Origin: Verrucomicrobiota bacterium
Lineage (GTDB): Bacteria; Verrucomicrobiota; Verrucomicrobiia; Chthoniobacterales; UBA10450
Length of the DNA stretch: 64,000 nt
Assembly (NCBI GenBank): GCA_003219695.1
Contig: QHQA01000154.1
Span: forward strand, 17,831 to 81,830
Reading direction: 5' to 3'
Made by a program: the position numbers and the translations under genes. Positions within the stretch are counted from its first letter, which is position 1, and the number at the start of each line of letters is the position of its first letter. Positions 63,622 through 64,000 of this stretch are shown here, piece after piece. The notes under the pieces are model-generated. The model made no database searches. It saw only the letters and a list, made by a program, of their open reading frames with translations, and was not told the DNA's origin.

Positions 63622-63633
63622 ACCGCCGCTACA
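63585..63633. repeat. family B-like element forming the 3' end of the glycosylase gene
   Basis: TGTAGCGGCG...CGCCGCTACA arms enclose GGCGGTCATAGACCGCC. The TAG in the inner hairpin is the stop codon of the glycosylase gene. Confidence 0.82.
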
Positions 63634-63650
63634 ATAACGTCGTCCGAATT

Positions 63651-63685
63651 CGGCGTTGGACGTTGGGCGTTGAACGTTGGACGTT
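63651..63685. repeat. family F half element before pepF
   Basis: CGGCGTTGGACGTTGGGCGT with GAACGTTGGACGTT is the right arm of the family F repeat without its left partner. It ends 6 nt before the pepF start codon and so replaces the usual place of a ribosome-binding site. Confidence 0.72.
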
Positions 63686-63691
63686 TTCCGA

Positions 63692-64000
63692 ATGTCTTCT
63701 GCAGTTCCCAGTCGCTCCGACATTCCCGATTCCGATAAGTGGGACCTGACTCATTTGTTCGCTGACGTGAGCAAATGGCAGGAAGATTTTGCGTGGGTGC
63801 GGCGGGAATACCCGAAACTTGAGCGGTGGAAGGGAAGGGTGGGGGAATCGGCGCAAACGCTGGCCGCAATGCTTGAGTTTGAGAAATCCGTCGAGCTAAA
63901 AATGGAGCGCGTCTATCACTATGCATCGCTGCAACTCGCGGAGGACAGCACGAATAGCGAATACCTTGCGCGGATCGGACAGGTTCAGAATCTGCTTACA
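63692..64000 (+). CDS. pepF: M3-family oligoendopeptidase F, 3' end outside window
   Basis: The frame is open for 103 codons to the window edge and is absent from the ORF track. It begins MSSAVPSRSDIPDSDKWDLT and continues HLFADVSKWQEDFAWVRREY, the N-terminal helical lobe typical of oligoendopeptidase F. The HExxH zinc motif would lie beyond the window. A cytosolic peptidase for short peptides is expected. No ribosome-binding site is visible because a family F repeat ends just upstream. Confidence 0.85.
   Translation, partial: MSSAVPSRSDIPDSDKWDLTHLFADVSKWQEDFAWVRREYPKLERWKGRVGESAQTLAAMLEFEKSVELKMERVYHYASLQLAEDSTNSEYLARIGQVQNLLT

Overview
This window most likely comes from a soil Verrucomicrobium of the Spartobacteria/Chthoniobacterales type. 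The pointers are a division and cell wall (dcw) cluster whose MurC and MurB are fused, DAP-type murein enzymes, an exact 14-bp TGTTC-N4-GAACA site (the Verrucomicrobia LexA box as I recall it) in front of an ImuB/DnaE2 operon, and a very high density of palindromic intergenic repeats. Taxonomy is inferred from gene content only; no rRNA operon is present.

Layout. 1-1.5 kb (-): the 5' part of a hypothetical gene coupled to an LptF/LptG permease. 1.7-3.7 kb (+): a DinG-type Fe-S helicase. 3.9-8.4 kb (+): an SOS operon, apparently decayed, with an N-terminally truncated imuB and a dnaE2 with an in-frame TAA and two palindromic elements inside its reading frame. 8.4-9.9 kb (-): gnd. 10-11.1 kb (+): moaE-pgsA. 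11.1-13.1 kb (-): a membrane/TPR protein, followed by tRNA-Gly(UCC), fabF and a minus-strand run of YD-like protein, exbB, exbD, tonB-like, zinc-ribbon protein and guaB3. 18.7-38.3 kb (+): the complete dcw cluster mraZ-rsmH-ftsL-ftsI-murE-murF-mraY-murD-(LysM)-ftsW-murG-murC/B-ddl-ftsQ-ftsA-ftsZ, starting at a MraZ operator with 10-bp-spaced TGG repeats. 38.4-39.2 kb (-): a wrecked M20 amidohydrolase. 39.2-43.9 kb (+): an E. coli-like aceB-aceA-aceK glyoxylate operon. 44-46.2 kb (+): a family B DNA polymerase that has lost all three proofreading motifs. The remainder is housekeeping and accessory genes: a frameshifted cupin gene, osmC, an MFS/Tlc-like carrier, Tat-exported oxidoreductases, a sulfotransferase, a class IV aminotransferase-like protein, msrA, trmB, comEC, usp, rarA, an MBL-like protein, a UbiA-type prenyltransferase, rpiB, cbpA, a uracil-DNA glycosylase and the start of pepF.

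The most unusual signal is a set of palindromic element families (called A to H here). Several share one architecture: an outer stem enclosing two inner hairpins, a three-way junction. At least four copies lie inside coding sequences without breaking the frame (two in dnaE2 in opposite orientations, one in polB, one in rarA). Others supply C-terminal tails or stop codons (moaE, the uracil-DNA glycosylase, an NAD-dependent epimerase) or lie at start codons (polB, an aldo/keto reductase). I know of nothing published for this phylum like this; the closest known analogue is the Rickettsia palindromic elements. No transposase or RAYT gene is visible in the window, so how the elements move is unknown. 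DNA replication and repair genes (imuB, dnaE2, polB, rarA, uracil-DNA glycosylase) carry a striking share of the coding insertions.
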